From: Bacteroidota bacterium
GTDB taxonomy: Bacteria > Bacteroidota > Bacteroidia > Chitinophagales > Chitinophagaceae
Reading direction: 5' to 3'
Assembly: GCA_018267915.1 (NCBI GenBank)
Contig: JAFDXN010000025.1
Span: 124,001 to 188,000 of the forward strand
DNA length: 64,000 bases
Position numbers and translations under genes: made by a program. The notes beneath the pieces are model-generated. The model did no database searches. It saw nothing but the letters and a program-made list of their open reading frames with translations, and was not told where the DNA came from. Each line of letters starts with the position of its first letter. Positions within the stretch are counted from its first letter, which is position 1. Below, piece after piece: positions 18,456 through 25,831 of the stretch.

Positions 18456-19466
18456 CTAATTATAATTGGTCAATGCTGTGGCAAATATTGAACTGATCTC
18501 CTTTCTTAAGCCGGCTGGTTTTAAAACTGTAATATTGTCACCGAAGGATAGTATAGTATTGATCAATTCCCTGTTTACCATTACCTTCAATACGATGTGC
18601 ACTTGGTCACTATCCAGCATTTTTATCTGAGTTTGTGAATGATGAAGCGGTTTGCTGAGTATATATTTTGCAGTATTAGAGGCTATTGACAGCTCTACCT
18701 TTTCTACTTTTTTATTTTCGGGTATTGTAACACCTATTATATCATCAAAATACTCGTCCCAATTGGTTTGATCAGGTCTATATTTTCCTTTTACCTGTTT
18801 TATGTCCTTTATTCTGTCGAGGGCGAGGTTCCAGGTTGGAATGTCTTTCGCAGGGTTATATCCGAACACGAACCAGCGGTTGTTGTACTGCTTGAGATAA
18901 TAAGGATGGAATTCAAGTTCATATGGGTCCGGCGCGTTGAAATCCTGGTAAGTTATTGTCAACACCTTTTTATATTGAATGGAATTATACAACTCCCCTA
19001 ACCATTCTATGCCTTTCAGATATTGATTGGCATCAAAGCTCATGATCTCTTTTTGTTTTGCAGGCTTAATATTCTGTTGCAGTTTTGAAATTGTTTCGTT
19101 CATCCATTCGAACTGCGGCATGCCTTTAAATTGACTAAGTAACTCTATTGCACTTTTGAGATTATCAACCTCTATCTCGTTCAATGGCATATTGTTGATT
19201 GAAAAATCAGGATCACTATAGCGGTAATATCTCGTTCTGCCATCTTTGAATTCTTCATCCAAATCAATACTGTACCCTTTTGAGTCTTTCATAAAGGCAA
19301 TATCTGCGTATATGGTCGCCCGACTTACACCTTCATTTATCCCAACATCCCTCAGGGCATTACTTACAACTTCGATTAGCTTGTTAATATCGTATTTAAC
19401 CAGCCGGTTGCTAAAACATCTGTCCAATACTCTATATCGATATATCGCATTTTTGAAGTTTGCCAA
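18456..19466 (-). CDS. WYL-domain transcriptional regulator of the retron island
   Basis: 336 residues from a proposed TTG start (LANFKNAIYRYRVLDRCF, the usual N-terminus of this family). A winged helix lies at about 10-80 (GVSRATIYADIAFMKDS). A WYL-type ligand-binding region is at about 140-260 (KKVLTITYQDFNAPDPYELEFHPYYLKQYNNRWFVFGYNP), and a WCX end follows. Such regulators often control phage-defence loci by sensing nucleic acid. The longest frame begins with GTG at 19523, but that would place the 19-bp palindrome (19504-19522) inside the gene. The TTG start leaves the palindrome in the promoter, as expected for self-repression. Confidence 0.85.
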   Translation of the reverse strand: MANFKNAIYRYRVLDRCFSNRLVKYDINKLIEVVSNALRDVGINEGVSRATIYADIAFMKDSKGYSIDLDEEFKDGRTRYYRYSDPDFSINNMPLNEIEVDNLKSAIELLSQFKGMPQFEWMNETISKLQQNIKPAKQKEIMSFDANQYLKGIEWLGELYNSIQYKKVLTITYQDFNAPDPYELEFHPYYLKQYNNRWFVFGYNPAKDIPTWNLALDRIKDIKQVKGKYRPDQTNWDEYFDDIIGVTIPENKKVEKVELSIASNTAKYILSKPLHHSQTQIKMLDSDQVHIVLKVMVNRELINTILSFGDNITVLKPAGLRKEISSIFATALTNYN

Positions 19467-19502
19467 GCTATTACTTTTTAGTATGTTTAAAGATACAAAA
19501 TA

Positions 19503-19523
19503 GTGTCTAATTAGAATGGACAC
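19503..19523. promoter_or_regulatory. Palindromic operator, copy 1 (WYL gene / retron ncRNA)
   Basis: GTGTC-N11-GACAC, with core TGTCTAATTAGAATGGACA at 19504-19522. It matches copy 2 at 21816-21834 at 16 of 19 positions. It lies between the divergent WYL gene and the retron ncRNA, so it could control both. The similarity continues a few bases rightward (CACTTAATGT versus CACTTATGT). Confidence 0.7.
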
Positions 19524-19550
19524 TTAATGTGTTCTTTTGTGAAAGTTCTT

Positions 19551-19761
19551 TGAGTGCCTGCTAACGAAATTGATTTTCGCCTGTTGGCCTTCGGGCAGAT
19601 CGACAGGCTGTCTGTTTCCTGCAAAGGAGGCAGATGAATGTATCTGTAGTCATTAGTAGCAATACTGCTTTTAAGATTTAAGATATAATTGATATTTTTA
19701 TTATTGATAATAGTCTTAGTTGGCTATGTTCATGTAGAAAGAGTTTTACGGCAGGCACTCA
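19551..19761 (+). ncRNA. Retron msr-msd non-coding RNA
   Basis: A perfect 11-bp inverted repeat closes this segment: TGAGTGCCTGC (19551-19561, a1) and GCAGGCACTCA (19751-19761, a2). Inside are ordered hairpins: CGAAA/TTTCG (19565-19579), a GCCTGT/ACAGGC stem (19579-19608), and TCTGTTTCCT-GCAA-AGGAGGCAGA (19611-19634, 10 bp with two G-U). Last comes a long AT-rich arm bounded by ATGAATGTA (19634-19642) and TATGTTCAT (19725-19733), the likely msd template. a2 ends 15 bases before the RT start codon. This is the standard retron layout; exact msr/msd borders and the branching G cannot be fixed from sequence alone. Confidence 0.85.
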
Positions 19762-19776
19762 TTTTTTCACTTCACT

Positions 19777-21057
19777 ATGGCAAAAAAAATAGAAAATACC
19801 GACCTTATTATTCAGCGTTTTGCAGCAATGCAGAGCATAACTGATTTACTTGAACTGTTGAACCTCGTCAAAAAAGAGTTGTATGGTGAGAAAGCCAATC
19901 CATTTTCCCTTCGCCAGCTTAATTACTACTCCTTATCCAAACTGCAAGCCCAACATTACCGCCAATGGTCGATCCCTAAAAAAAATGGAGGTGAAAGAAC
20001 GATACATGCACCGGTAAATGGATTAAAGCATGTCCAGGCATGTTTAAATGCAATATTACAAGTATTGTTTGAGCCGCATTATGCAGCAATGGGCTTCCTG
20101 CCAGGCAAATCAATTGTGGATAATGCAAAGAAACATGCCTCTAAAGGCTTCGTTTATAATCTTGACCTGAAAGATTTTTTCCCATCCATACCCAGGGAAA
20201 GGGTATGGGCTTGCCTGCTCCTGCCTCCATTTAATCTAGGATCATCAACCGAAAGAAGACAACTAGCCAACAGGATATCCTTCTTGTGCACGGCAAGCAT
20301 TGAAATTACGGATGCCGAAAGGGGAAAAATATTGAATACCTTTTTGCCGCAAGGCGCGCCAACATCGCCCACTATAACAAATATAATTGCCCGAAAACTG
20401 GACAGGCGCCTACAAGGCGTAGCCAACAAATATCACCTGACCTATTCGCGCTATGCGGATGATATCACATTCTCTGGCAATAGCAATGTGTTTAAAAAGT
20501 CCGGTGAGGTTGTGCTGGAAATACGCCGCATCATTGAGGACCAAAAATTCCAGGTGAATGACAAGAAGGTCCGGCTGCAGCAGCAGGGCTATCGGCAAGA
20601 GGTTACAGGCCTCATCGTTAATGAGAAAGTAAATGTGCCCCGACGGTACTACCGACAACTACGCAACTGGCTCTATTTATGGGAAACCTACGGAAAAGAG
20701 AAGGCAAGTAAACTGTTTTTGAAAGATTACAGGGCTGATAAAGGTTATAAAAGGGATGGATTGCCTGATATGGATTGCGTTATAGGCGGCAAACTGGACT
20801 ATTTAAAGATGGTTAAGGGCCAGGACGACCCGCTTTTCGCAAAGCTAAATGCACGGTATTTGAGACTGAGCAATATAGAATCGCAGCAAGGCGAATCAAG
20901 AAGCTATATAAAAACGTCTCAAGAGTCAAGTAAGAAAGAGAAAAAGAAAAATGTAGAGGAAGGGAAAGAACCGAGGAAATTAATAGAGACAGTTTTAGAG
21001 ATGATTAATAGAGACAGTTTCGAAAAAGCGATGGAGTACTTTTTAAGTAAAAAATGA
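19777..21057 (+). CDS. Retron reverse transcriptase
   Basis: 426 residues. RT motifs in order: IPKKNGGERTIHAP (67-80), the retron-specific NAxxH as NAKKH (116-120), LDLKDFFPSI with catalytic aspartates (129-138), QGAPTSP (192-198), the catalytic YADD (226-229), and the retron VTG motif as EVTGLIVNE (275-283). The C-terminal 60 residues are lysine/glutamate rich. It would prime from the 2'-OH of a guanosine in the ncRNA and make branched multicopy single-stranded DNA. All key residues are present. The HEPN-like gene starts four bases after the stop, so they form one operon. Confidence 0.95.
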   Translation: MAKKIENTDLIIQRFAAMQSITDLLELLNLVKKELYGEKANPFSLRQLNYYSLSKLQAQHYRQWSIPKKNGGERTIHAPVNGLKHVQACLNAILQVLFEPHYAAMGFLPGKSIVDNAKKHASKGFVYNLDLKDFFPSIPRERVWACLLLPPFNLGSSTERRQLANRISFLCTASIEITDAERGKILNTFLPQGAPTSPTITNIIARKLDRRLQGVANKYHLTYSRYADDITFSGNSNVFKKSGEVVLEIRRIIEDQKFQVNDKKVRLQQQGYRQEVTGLIVNEKVNVPRRYYRQLRNWLYLWETYGKEKASKLFLKDYRADKGYKRDGLPDMDCVIGGKLDYLKMVKGQDDPLFAKLNARYLRLSNIESQQGESRSYIKTSQESSKKEKKKNVEEGKEPRKLIETVLEMINRDSFEKAMEYFLSKK

Positions 21058-21061
21058 GCTT

Positions 21062-21811
21062 ATGCCTTATAAAAAGGAACACTTGGAAGGATTATTAAAA
21101 TTAATTGATGAAATTTCTAATACACCTGGTAACGAGTGGTTTATTGAGACGTTAAACAAAATGCATCGCGATAGAATACATGGTGATCCAGTCGATTCCC
21201 AATTGACGAGCCTTATTAATATTCATGATGACCTCAAGCGTACTAAATATTATTTAAAAAATATTGATAGAAAAAATTGGCGTGAGGCTTTTAGTTTTTA
21301 TAAAGTTGTATCGCAAAAGGAACTCAGAGCGACCCTGTGCGCTGATTTTAAGGAAATGAAAATTGCGGAGATTGAGGCTAATTGGTTTGAATTTGTCAGA
21401 AGAATCATACTTCAGATTGAGAGCATAGTAAATGCACTGATTGAGAAGGAAGATGCTTTTAACATAATAGAAACAAATCCGGAACTATTCATCAACAATA
21501 AGGACAAGTTCAAATTCAACCTTTTTGAAGGCGACTATTCTTTTTTTAATGCTGACCGAACACCGAAGGCTTTAAAAAATATCGGCTTCCCATCTCGTAT
21601 GACTTGGATTAGGATTTATTATGGCATAAGTTATAGTTTTTCTTCGTTAAATGATATGCTTTTCATAAGAAACAAAGGGTCTCACAGAGGTAGCTTGACA
21701 AATGAGGAGGAAGAAAGGCTAAATGCCATTGAGGCGAATTGGTTGAAAAAAAATACCGAATATATTAGTTGTTTTAAGGCAATTGCTAATCCGCTTAAAG
21801 GTAAACTCTAA
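21062..21811 (+). CDS. HEPN-like retron accessory protein
   Basis: 249 residues, strongly AT-rich, mostly charged helices. I do not recognise a named family. The telling motif is FIRNKGSHRG at 201-210, where Arg203 and His208 form the Rx4H signature of HEPN ribonucleases. It sits after a hydrophobic helix (YYGISYSFSSLNDMLF), as in HEPN folds. Translation is coupled to the retron RT by a four-base gap, the position normally taken by a retron effector toxin. The inference is that msDNA and RT hold this protein in check until infection. The stop is followed within five bases by palindrome copy 2. Confidence 0.65.
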   Translation: MPYKKEHLEGLLKLIDEISNTPGNEWFIETLNKMHRDRIHGDPVDSQLTSLINIHDDLKRTKYYLKNIDRKNWREAFSFYKVVSQKELRATLCADFKEMKIAEIEANWFEFVRRIILQIESIVNALIEKEDAFNIIETNPELFINNKDKFKFNLFEGDYSFFNADRTPKALKNIGFPSRMTWIRIYYGISYSFSSLNDMLFIRNKGSHRGSLTNEEEERLNAIEANWLKKNTEYISCFKAIANPLKGKL

Positions 21812-21815
21812 GTAA

Positions 21816-21834
21816 TGTCCAAATAGATTGGACA
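21816..21834. promoter_or_regulatory. Palindromic operator, copy 2 (helicase promoter)
   Basis: TGTCCAAATAGATTGGACA is a perfect 7-bp inverted repeat with a 5-bp centre. It begins just after the HEPN-like stop and ends 36 bases before the helicase ATG. It shares 16 of 19 bases with the copy at the WYL gene start. Confidence 0.7.
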
Positions 21835-21870
21835 CTTATGTTCCACCTTTACATCCTAAACACAATGAAC

Positions 21871-23220
21871 ATGAAACGAGCAATATCTATCCTCGACCTT
21901 CTGCATTTCGATTGCCCTACACAGGAACAAAAACAAGCGCTGCTGGCGATGGCCGAATTTGTAAAAGAAGACAATACGGAGGATTTCCTGATACTGTGCG
22001 GTGCAGCGGGTACGGGTAAAACATCAATTACCTCTGCCTTGATAGCTTACCTGAACCAAAAGGAGGTAAGTTACCGGATAGCAGCGCCTACCAGCCGGGC
22101 CGCGCGCATACTGGGGCGCAAGACCAACGCGCAAAACTCGACCATCCACTCTATGATATATAATGTAGACGCTAACCCTGAAACGGGAGAGGTACGCTTT
22201 AAACTGAAGATGCCCGAGGACAAGGACTATTGCATCTTTATCATAGACGAAGCCTCGATGGTGAACGCGGAAACTAATAGCCAGGACGGGCTATTCGTAT
22301 CAAGCGACTCACTGCTCAACGACCTTGTGAAATTTGTTAAGAGGGCGAACCCAAAGAATAAGGTGATACTGCTGGGCGACCGGAACCAGTTACCACCAAT
22401 AAATGAAAAGGACTCTTACGCCCTGATGCCCGATTACCTGGGGCAACACTACAACTGGAAAGGCGGCGCGCACCTGCTCACCGAGGTGAAAAGGCAGGAA
22501 GACGGCAGCTACATCCTTAAGAACGCGGTGAACATCAGGAAGGCAATAGACGAAGGAAGGGAGCAGGCGGATATCGAGGCCTTCAAGTTCTACAACCTGT
22601 CGGCGGCGGTTACGAAGTATGTGGAAGACTACAAAAGCCACGAGCAGGACTATTGTATCTCCATAGGCTGTACACATAAGAGCAACCAGTTCTTTAACGA
22701 TATAGTGCGCAAGCGGTTATATGGCGAAGCGGTGAAACCCGTGGAGCAGGGTGACCTGATGCTGGTAACGCAAAGCTGGAACCGGAGCGGCCAAAAGCTA
22801 TACAACGGGGACCATGTTACCATCGAAGAGATATGCCTCGATAAAATAGAACAGGTGGGCGGCTTACATTTCGTACCCGTCAAAGTTAAATCGCGCAGTA
22901 TCTCCGGCGAAGAAATGACAGTGGAAGATTATTTACTGCTTGATAGCCTGTACTATCCCTCGGGCAGCCTGCCCACGGAGAAAGAAAAGGTGCTCAGGCG
23001 TGAAAGATATACTAAGAACAAGGTGTACCGCGAATCGGGAAAGCCTGAAGATGACCGCTACGTGGGCGCTATCCGCCTGACCTACGGGCACTCCATAACT
23101 TGCAACAAAGCGCAGGGCGGCGAATGGGAAAAGGTATTTGTGAATACTTACTACGTGCCGAACCTGAAGTGGAGCTATACCGCCGTGACGAGGGCTAAAT
23201 CGGTGCTTGTGAAGTACTAA
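21871..23220 (+). CDS. RecD-like superfamily 1 DNA helicase
   Basis: 449 residues. Walker A GAAGTGKTS lies near residue 45, followed by APTSRAARILG (motif Ia). Walker B is FIIDEASMV, motif III is LLGDRNQLPPI, and the C-terminal UvrD_C_2 part has TYGHSITCNKAQGGEWEKV and YTAVTRAKSVL. It is shorter than full RecD and lacks the long N-terminal domain, so it is probably a stand-alone 5'-3' helicase. ATG 21871 was chosen over upstream codons because NMKRAISILDLL begins the conserved region. The shared palindrome suggests control by the WYL protein. GC content is visibly higher than in the retron genes. Confidence 0.9.
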   Translation: MKRAISILDLLHFDCPTQEQKQALLAMAEFVKEDNTEDFLILCGAAGTGKTSITSALIAYLNQKEVSYRIAAPTSRAARILGRKTNAQNSTIHSMIYNVDANPETGEVRFKLKMPEDKDYCIFIIDEASMVNAETNSQDGLFVSSDSLLNDLVKFVKRANPKNKVILLGDRNQLPPINEKDSYALMPDYLGQHYNWKGGAHLLTEVKRQEDGSYILKNAVNIRKAIDEGREQADIEAFKFYNLSAAVTKYVEDYKSHEQDYCISIGCTHKSNQFFNDIVRKRLYGEAVKPVEQGDLMLVTQSWNRSGQKLYNGDHVTIEEICLDKIEQVGGLHFVPVKVKSRSISGEEMTVEDYLLLDSLYYPSGSLPTEKEKVLRRERYTKNKVYRESGKPEDDRYVGAIRLTYGHSITCNKAQGGEWEKVFVNTYYVPNLKWSYTAVTRAKSVLVKY

Positions 23221-23256
23221 GCAGCCGGAAATTTATCAATCATAAAAAATTTTAGT

Positions 23257-23640
23257 ATGCCAGTTGGATGCGTATGTGTCACAGATGCAGGCCAGGGATC
23301 GGCTATATCCCTGTACTTTGAGGACGACTATTTTCACGCAATCGTAAAAGTGGAACAGAAGGAAGTAAAAGCTGTAAACGGAAGAATACGGACAATCACC
23401 CGTACAGCAAATATTTACGGTTGCCTGTTAGCTACATTGAGGATGGAGTTCTATCCGGGGCAAAAGTTGAAAGGTAATATCCTTATCAAACAATTCACCG
23501 AACCACCCAACCGGCAGGATCCTTCTCAACACCTGCTTTATGTGGATGGGATGCCGGCAAGAACCAAGGATGGAAAACCAATTTACCAGTATTATTATTA
23601 CACAGATGATGTGCACATGGTGGACCAACTGGTTAAGTGA
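23257..23640 (+). CDS. Hypothetical protein downstream of the helicase
   Basis: 127 residues, not recognised. It has no signal peptide or membrane segment. The central part (YGCLLATLRMEFYPGQKLKGNILIKQFTEPP) alternates hydrophobic and polar residues, suggesting a small beta-barrel or OB-like fold. The end is rich in tyrosine and aspartate (YQYYYYTDDVHMVDQL). It starts 36 bases after the helicase stop on the same strand and is probably co-transcribed. It may help the helicase bind DNA, but this rests only on position. Confidence 0.55.
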   Translation: MPVGCVCVTDAGQGSAISLYFEDDYFHAIVKVEQKEVKAVNGRIRTITRTANIYGCLLATLRMEFYPGQKLKGNILIKQFTEPPNRQDPSQHLLYVDGMPARTKDGKPIYQYYYYTDDVHMVDQLVK

Positions 23641-23668
23641 AAAGGTGCCTTTTCCTTTCTACCCCACT

Positions 23669-23715
23669 AGTCCTCGTTTGTAACGAGGATTCTATTGGTA
23701 CAGCGTTTGCAACGC
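23669..23715. repeat. Pair of REP-like palindromes
   Basis: TCCTCGTT-TGT-AACGAGGA (23671-23689, extended by weaker pairs to 23669-23691) is followed by GCGTT-TGC-AACGC (23703-23715). Two short palindromes with matching three-base loops and AACG-type arms resemble extragenic palindromes mobilised by Y1 (RAYT) transposases in Bacteroidota. No such transposase is in the window. Confidence 0.5.
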
Positions 23716-23774
23716 CGGTAAGTTTTGCACCAATGCCTATAAATCAAAAAGAAATTTTTTGCGTACCAAGTTAT

Positions 23775-23990
23775 CTACGCATACATCAACTTACCCTTTG
23801 GCACCGGTATCACCCTTCCTAAAGAGCGGGCTGTAGTTATCCATTCATTTATTACAGCCTGCACATTCTGTAGCGTTTCCTCAAGAGTATCACCATCAGC
23901 CTTGCAGCCAGCCAATTCAGGCACTTCAGCTATATAAGCCTTGTCGTCCTCGCTCCAGTAAATGATGATCTCATATTTGGGCTGCTCCAT
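23775..23990 (-). CDS. HicB-like antitoxin-family protein
   Basis: 71 residues with the HicB fold signature: YEIIIYWSEDDKAYIAEVPELAGCKADGDTLEETLQN, then a helix and a basic end. It lacks the C-terminal DNA-binding domain found in full HicB. The start at 23990 overlaps the stop of the ParE/RelE-type toxin upstream on the same strand. No HicA toxin is next to it, so it is either a second antitoxin for the ParE-like toxin or an orphan. The longer frame adds 13 residues that overlap the toxin and are unlikely. Confidence 0.8.
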   Translation of the reverse strand: MEQPKYEIIIYWSEDDKAYIAEVPELAGCKADGDTLEETLQNVQAVINEWITTARSLGRVIPVPKGKLMYA

Positions 23991-24286
23991 TATAAAAACA
24001 GATTTTGAGGGTCTTGATAAGTATTCCAAAAACTCAGCAGCGTAATAGTTTCTTCATTAATGATAAAAAATAGCACGATCCTTTCATTTACTACACATTT
24101 TCTAACGCCGTCCTGTTCCCGGTGCAGCGAGTAGATATATGGGCTTTCCCGCAAGGTTTGCAGCACTTCCTCCACCCTGTCCAGAAAATCGTTTATTACC
24201 GCGTTCGTCCAGCTTTTTTCAAGGTATTCAAGATTAGCAATAAAAGTCTGTTCAGCCTGGGGTGTCCAGTAAACAGTGTAGCTCAT
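23990..24286 (-). CDS. RelE/ParE-family toxin
   Basis: 98 residues of the RelE/ParE superfamily: MSYTVYWTPQAEQTFIANLEYLE at the start, FLDRVEEVLQTLRESPYIY in the middle, then RKCVVNERIVLFFIINEETITLLSFWNTYQDP at the end. RelE-like members cut ribosome-bound mRNA and ParE-like members poison gyrase; the sequence does not settle which. Its ATG overlaps the stop of the preceding antitoxin gene (24283) and its own stop overlaps the HicB-like start, giving a tight three-gene unit. Confidence 0.85.
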   Translation of the reverse strand: MSYTVYWTPQAEQTFIANLEYLEKSWTNAVINDFLDRVEEVLQTLRESPYIYSLHREQDGVRKCVVNERIVLFFIINEETITLLSFWNTYQDPQNLFL

Positions 24287-24510
24287 GCCTTATAACGGTT
24301 TCTCATGTCACGCATCACATCTTCATGATTGCGCAGCATTCCTTGCCTGGCTTGTTCAAGACCTTTGTCGATGGACGCTTCCATGGCGTCGTCGGCAAAT
24401 TGGCGATGCAGACCGAAATCGAGCAGGTTTTTTATAGCCTTTATCAGCGCCTCATCGTGCACCTGATCAAACATCTTCATTATCTCGGCTTTTTCGGCAG
24501 CTATATTCAT
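24283..24510 (-). CDS. Antitoxin of the RelE/ParE pair
   Basis: 75 residues from ATG 24510 (MNIAAEKAEIMKMFDQVHDEALIKAIKNLLDFG), helical and charged, ending RNRYKA. This short pattern is common in Bacteroidota antitoxins placed directly before a RelE/ParE toxin and overlapping it by four bases, as here. It has no clear DNA-binding domain, so repression of the operon may depend on another protein, perhaps the XRE regulator upstream at 24791. The open frame runs 17 codons further upstream without family-like content. Confidence 0.75.
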   Translation of the reverse strand: MNIAAEKAEIMKMFDQVHDEALIKAIKNLLDFGLHRQFADDAMEASIDKGLEQARQGMLRNHEDVMRDMRNRYKA

Positions 24511-24560
24511 ATGGTAGTGAATGTATCCAAAATTACGAACTTTTGAGTATTGCATAGACA

Positions 24561-24779
24561 CTATACCGATTCCTCTGCCGCCGTATCCAACACCTGGAAA
24601 AGTGCGGTAAGGTCGGTTAACAGGTCGTCCATATCGAAGCTGTGGCCGTCGTGATAAGCCTGGAGGTAGCCGAGGAGGAGGTTGCGCAGGTTGCGGCTGA
24701 GGCGGGCGGGCGGGGTGTACTCAAAGAAGGCTGCAAGCTCCTGCTGCATTTTGTCGGATAGTGTCTTGCTGTTCGGCAT
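24561..24779 (-). CDS. Small hypothetical protein
   Basis: 72 residues, acidic at the C-terminus (MDDLLTDLTALFQVLDTAAEE), predicted all-helical. No domain recognised. It lies 11 bases after the XRE regulator gene and 50 bases before the antitoxin gene on the same strand, so it probably belongs to a five-gene transcript. Codon use (CTG, GCC, CGG) is richer in GC than the TA genes downstream. Confidence 0.6.
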   Translation of the reverse strand: MPNSKTLSDKMQQELAAFFEYTPPARLSRNLRNLLLGYLQAYHDGHSFDMDDLLTDLTALFQVLDTAAEESV

Positions 24780-24790
24780 AGCGCGGGTGA

Positions 24791-25111
24791 TTAAGATCTG
24801 CTTTTTTTCTTTGCGGGCTTCTTGTAGGCAATGCTTTCCTCGGCCAGCTTCAGTGCTTCCAGCCCATTCTCCTCGTCCTGCACGTAATACAATATCCTTT
24901 CGGCCAGGAATTTTACGCTCAGCTCTTTTTCATCGAGCTTAAACACTTTGGCAAGTACGGGCACCATATCGCGGGTGGGCTGCCGCTGGTTGGTCTCTAT
25001 CTTGCTGAGGGTCGACTGGTCTATATCGAGCAGGGCGGCCAGCCTGCGCAGGGGCATATCCTGCGCCTCCCTGAGCCTGCGGATGTATTCGCCGAATGTT
25101 TCCTTTTCCAT
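24791..25111 (-). CDS. XRE-family transcriptional regulator
   Basis: 106 residues. A clear N-terminal helix-turn-helix covers about 6-62: FGEYIRRLREAQDMPLRRLAALLDIDQSTLSKIETNQRQP. A helical tail (ESIAYKKPAKKKSRS) ends in a basic patch. Such small regulators often accompany restriction-modification or TA genes. It heads a leftward run of five genes (hypothetical, antitoxin, toxin, HicB-like) and may regulate that run. Confidence 0.85.
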   Translation of the reverse strand: MEKETFGEYIRRLREAQDMPLRRLAALLDIDQSTLSKIETNQRQPTRDMVPVLAKVFKLDEKELSVKFLAERILYYVQDEENGLEALKLAEESIAYKKPAKKKSRS

Positions 25112-25215
25112 TTAGAAAATATTTTCTTGACAATTTTGTCAAAAGTAAAACGAAATGTAAGCGGGTGGGAATGAAGATATCCACATTTTTAGCCGGCCGG
25201 GATCGCCCGCTGCAT

Positions 25216-25437
25216 TCAGGCTTCTTCCCGCACATCGCGTACTTTATTTTGCTTCAGCCACTTAGTGAATGCTTCCGGGTCGGCAGGCGTGTGCCGGACA
25301 ATGTCGCCAGACCTGAGTGAGAGCATAAAGAAGTTGAAGCCTGTGTTGAGATAGGCCGATAGCTGGCCGGAGTGGTAAGGAAAACCTTCGTAGTACGACA
25401 GCTGCTTTTTGCGCTGCCTGCGGAAAAAAAGTTGCAT
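25216..25437 (-). CDS. Small basic hypothetical protein
   Basis: 73 residues starting MQLFFRRQRKKQLSYYEG. It is basic at the N-terminus, with an aromatic middle (YLNTGFNFFMLSL) and a charged end (KWLKQNKVRDVREEA). No family recognised. It diverges from the XRE gene at 25538 across a 100-bp AT-rich gap, which suggests control by that regulator. The longer frame to 25623 runs through the XRE gene in antisense and is unlikely. Confidence 0.5.
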   Translation of the reverse strand: MQLFFRRQRKKQLSYYEGFPYHSGQLSAYLNTGFNFFMLSLRSGDIVRHTPADPEAFTKWLKQNKVRDVREEA

Positions 25438-25537
25438 AATGAGGGATGTTGGTTGCGCACAATATATAAAATATCTACTAAAAAGAAGACTTATTTTTAG
25501 CAGTTCATTGTAAGGCATACCTGTTTTACTTTTCGGT

Positions 25538-25792
25538 ATGGCTAAGAGCAGTAAAAAGGCAAATAACCTGAATCCCGACCTGGTGCTGAAGCAAATGGGC
25601 GAGCGCATCAAATCGCTGCGCATAGCTGCAGGCCACTCGAGCCATGAGACCTTTGCTTACGAGAACGACTTTAACCGGGCGCAGTACAGCCGCTATGAGC
25701 GCGGTGAAGACCTGAGGGTATCGACACTGGTGCGCATCGTGCAGGCCTTCGGGATAACGATGGAGGAATTTTTCAGCGAGGGATTTGAATAA
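25538..25792 (+). CDS. Small XRE-family regulator
   Basis: 84 residues with a helix-turn-helix over most of its length: MGERIKSLRIAAGHSSHETFAYENDFNRAQYSRYERGEDLRVSTLVRIVQAF. The long first turn (SSHETFAYENDFNRAQ) is typical of a Bacteroidota subgroup. A near-consensus TACTTTTC box lies just before the ATG. Its target is unknown; the divergent 73-residue gene is the first candidate. Confidence 0.85.
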   Translation: MAKSSKKANNLNPDLVLKQMGERIKSLRIAAGHSSHETFAYENDFNRAQYSRYERGEDLRVSTLVRIVQAFGITMEEFFSEGFE

Positions 25793-25831
25793 CCGCACGA
25801 TTTTAAACTGCAGACCCTGTAACTTTAATTT

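Noticed and set aside
19467..19523. Longer WYL protein starting at GTG 19523
   Set aside because: Would put the palindromic operator inside the coding region and add 19 residues without family likeness.
25254..25462. Alternative minus-strand frames of 66-68 codons
   Set aside because: Overlap the 73-residue frame, which has better codon character and its own ATG.
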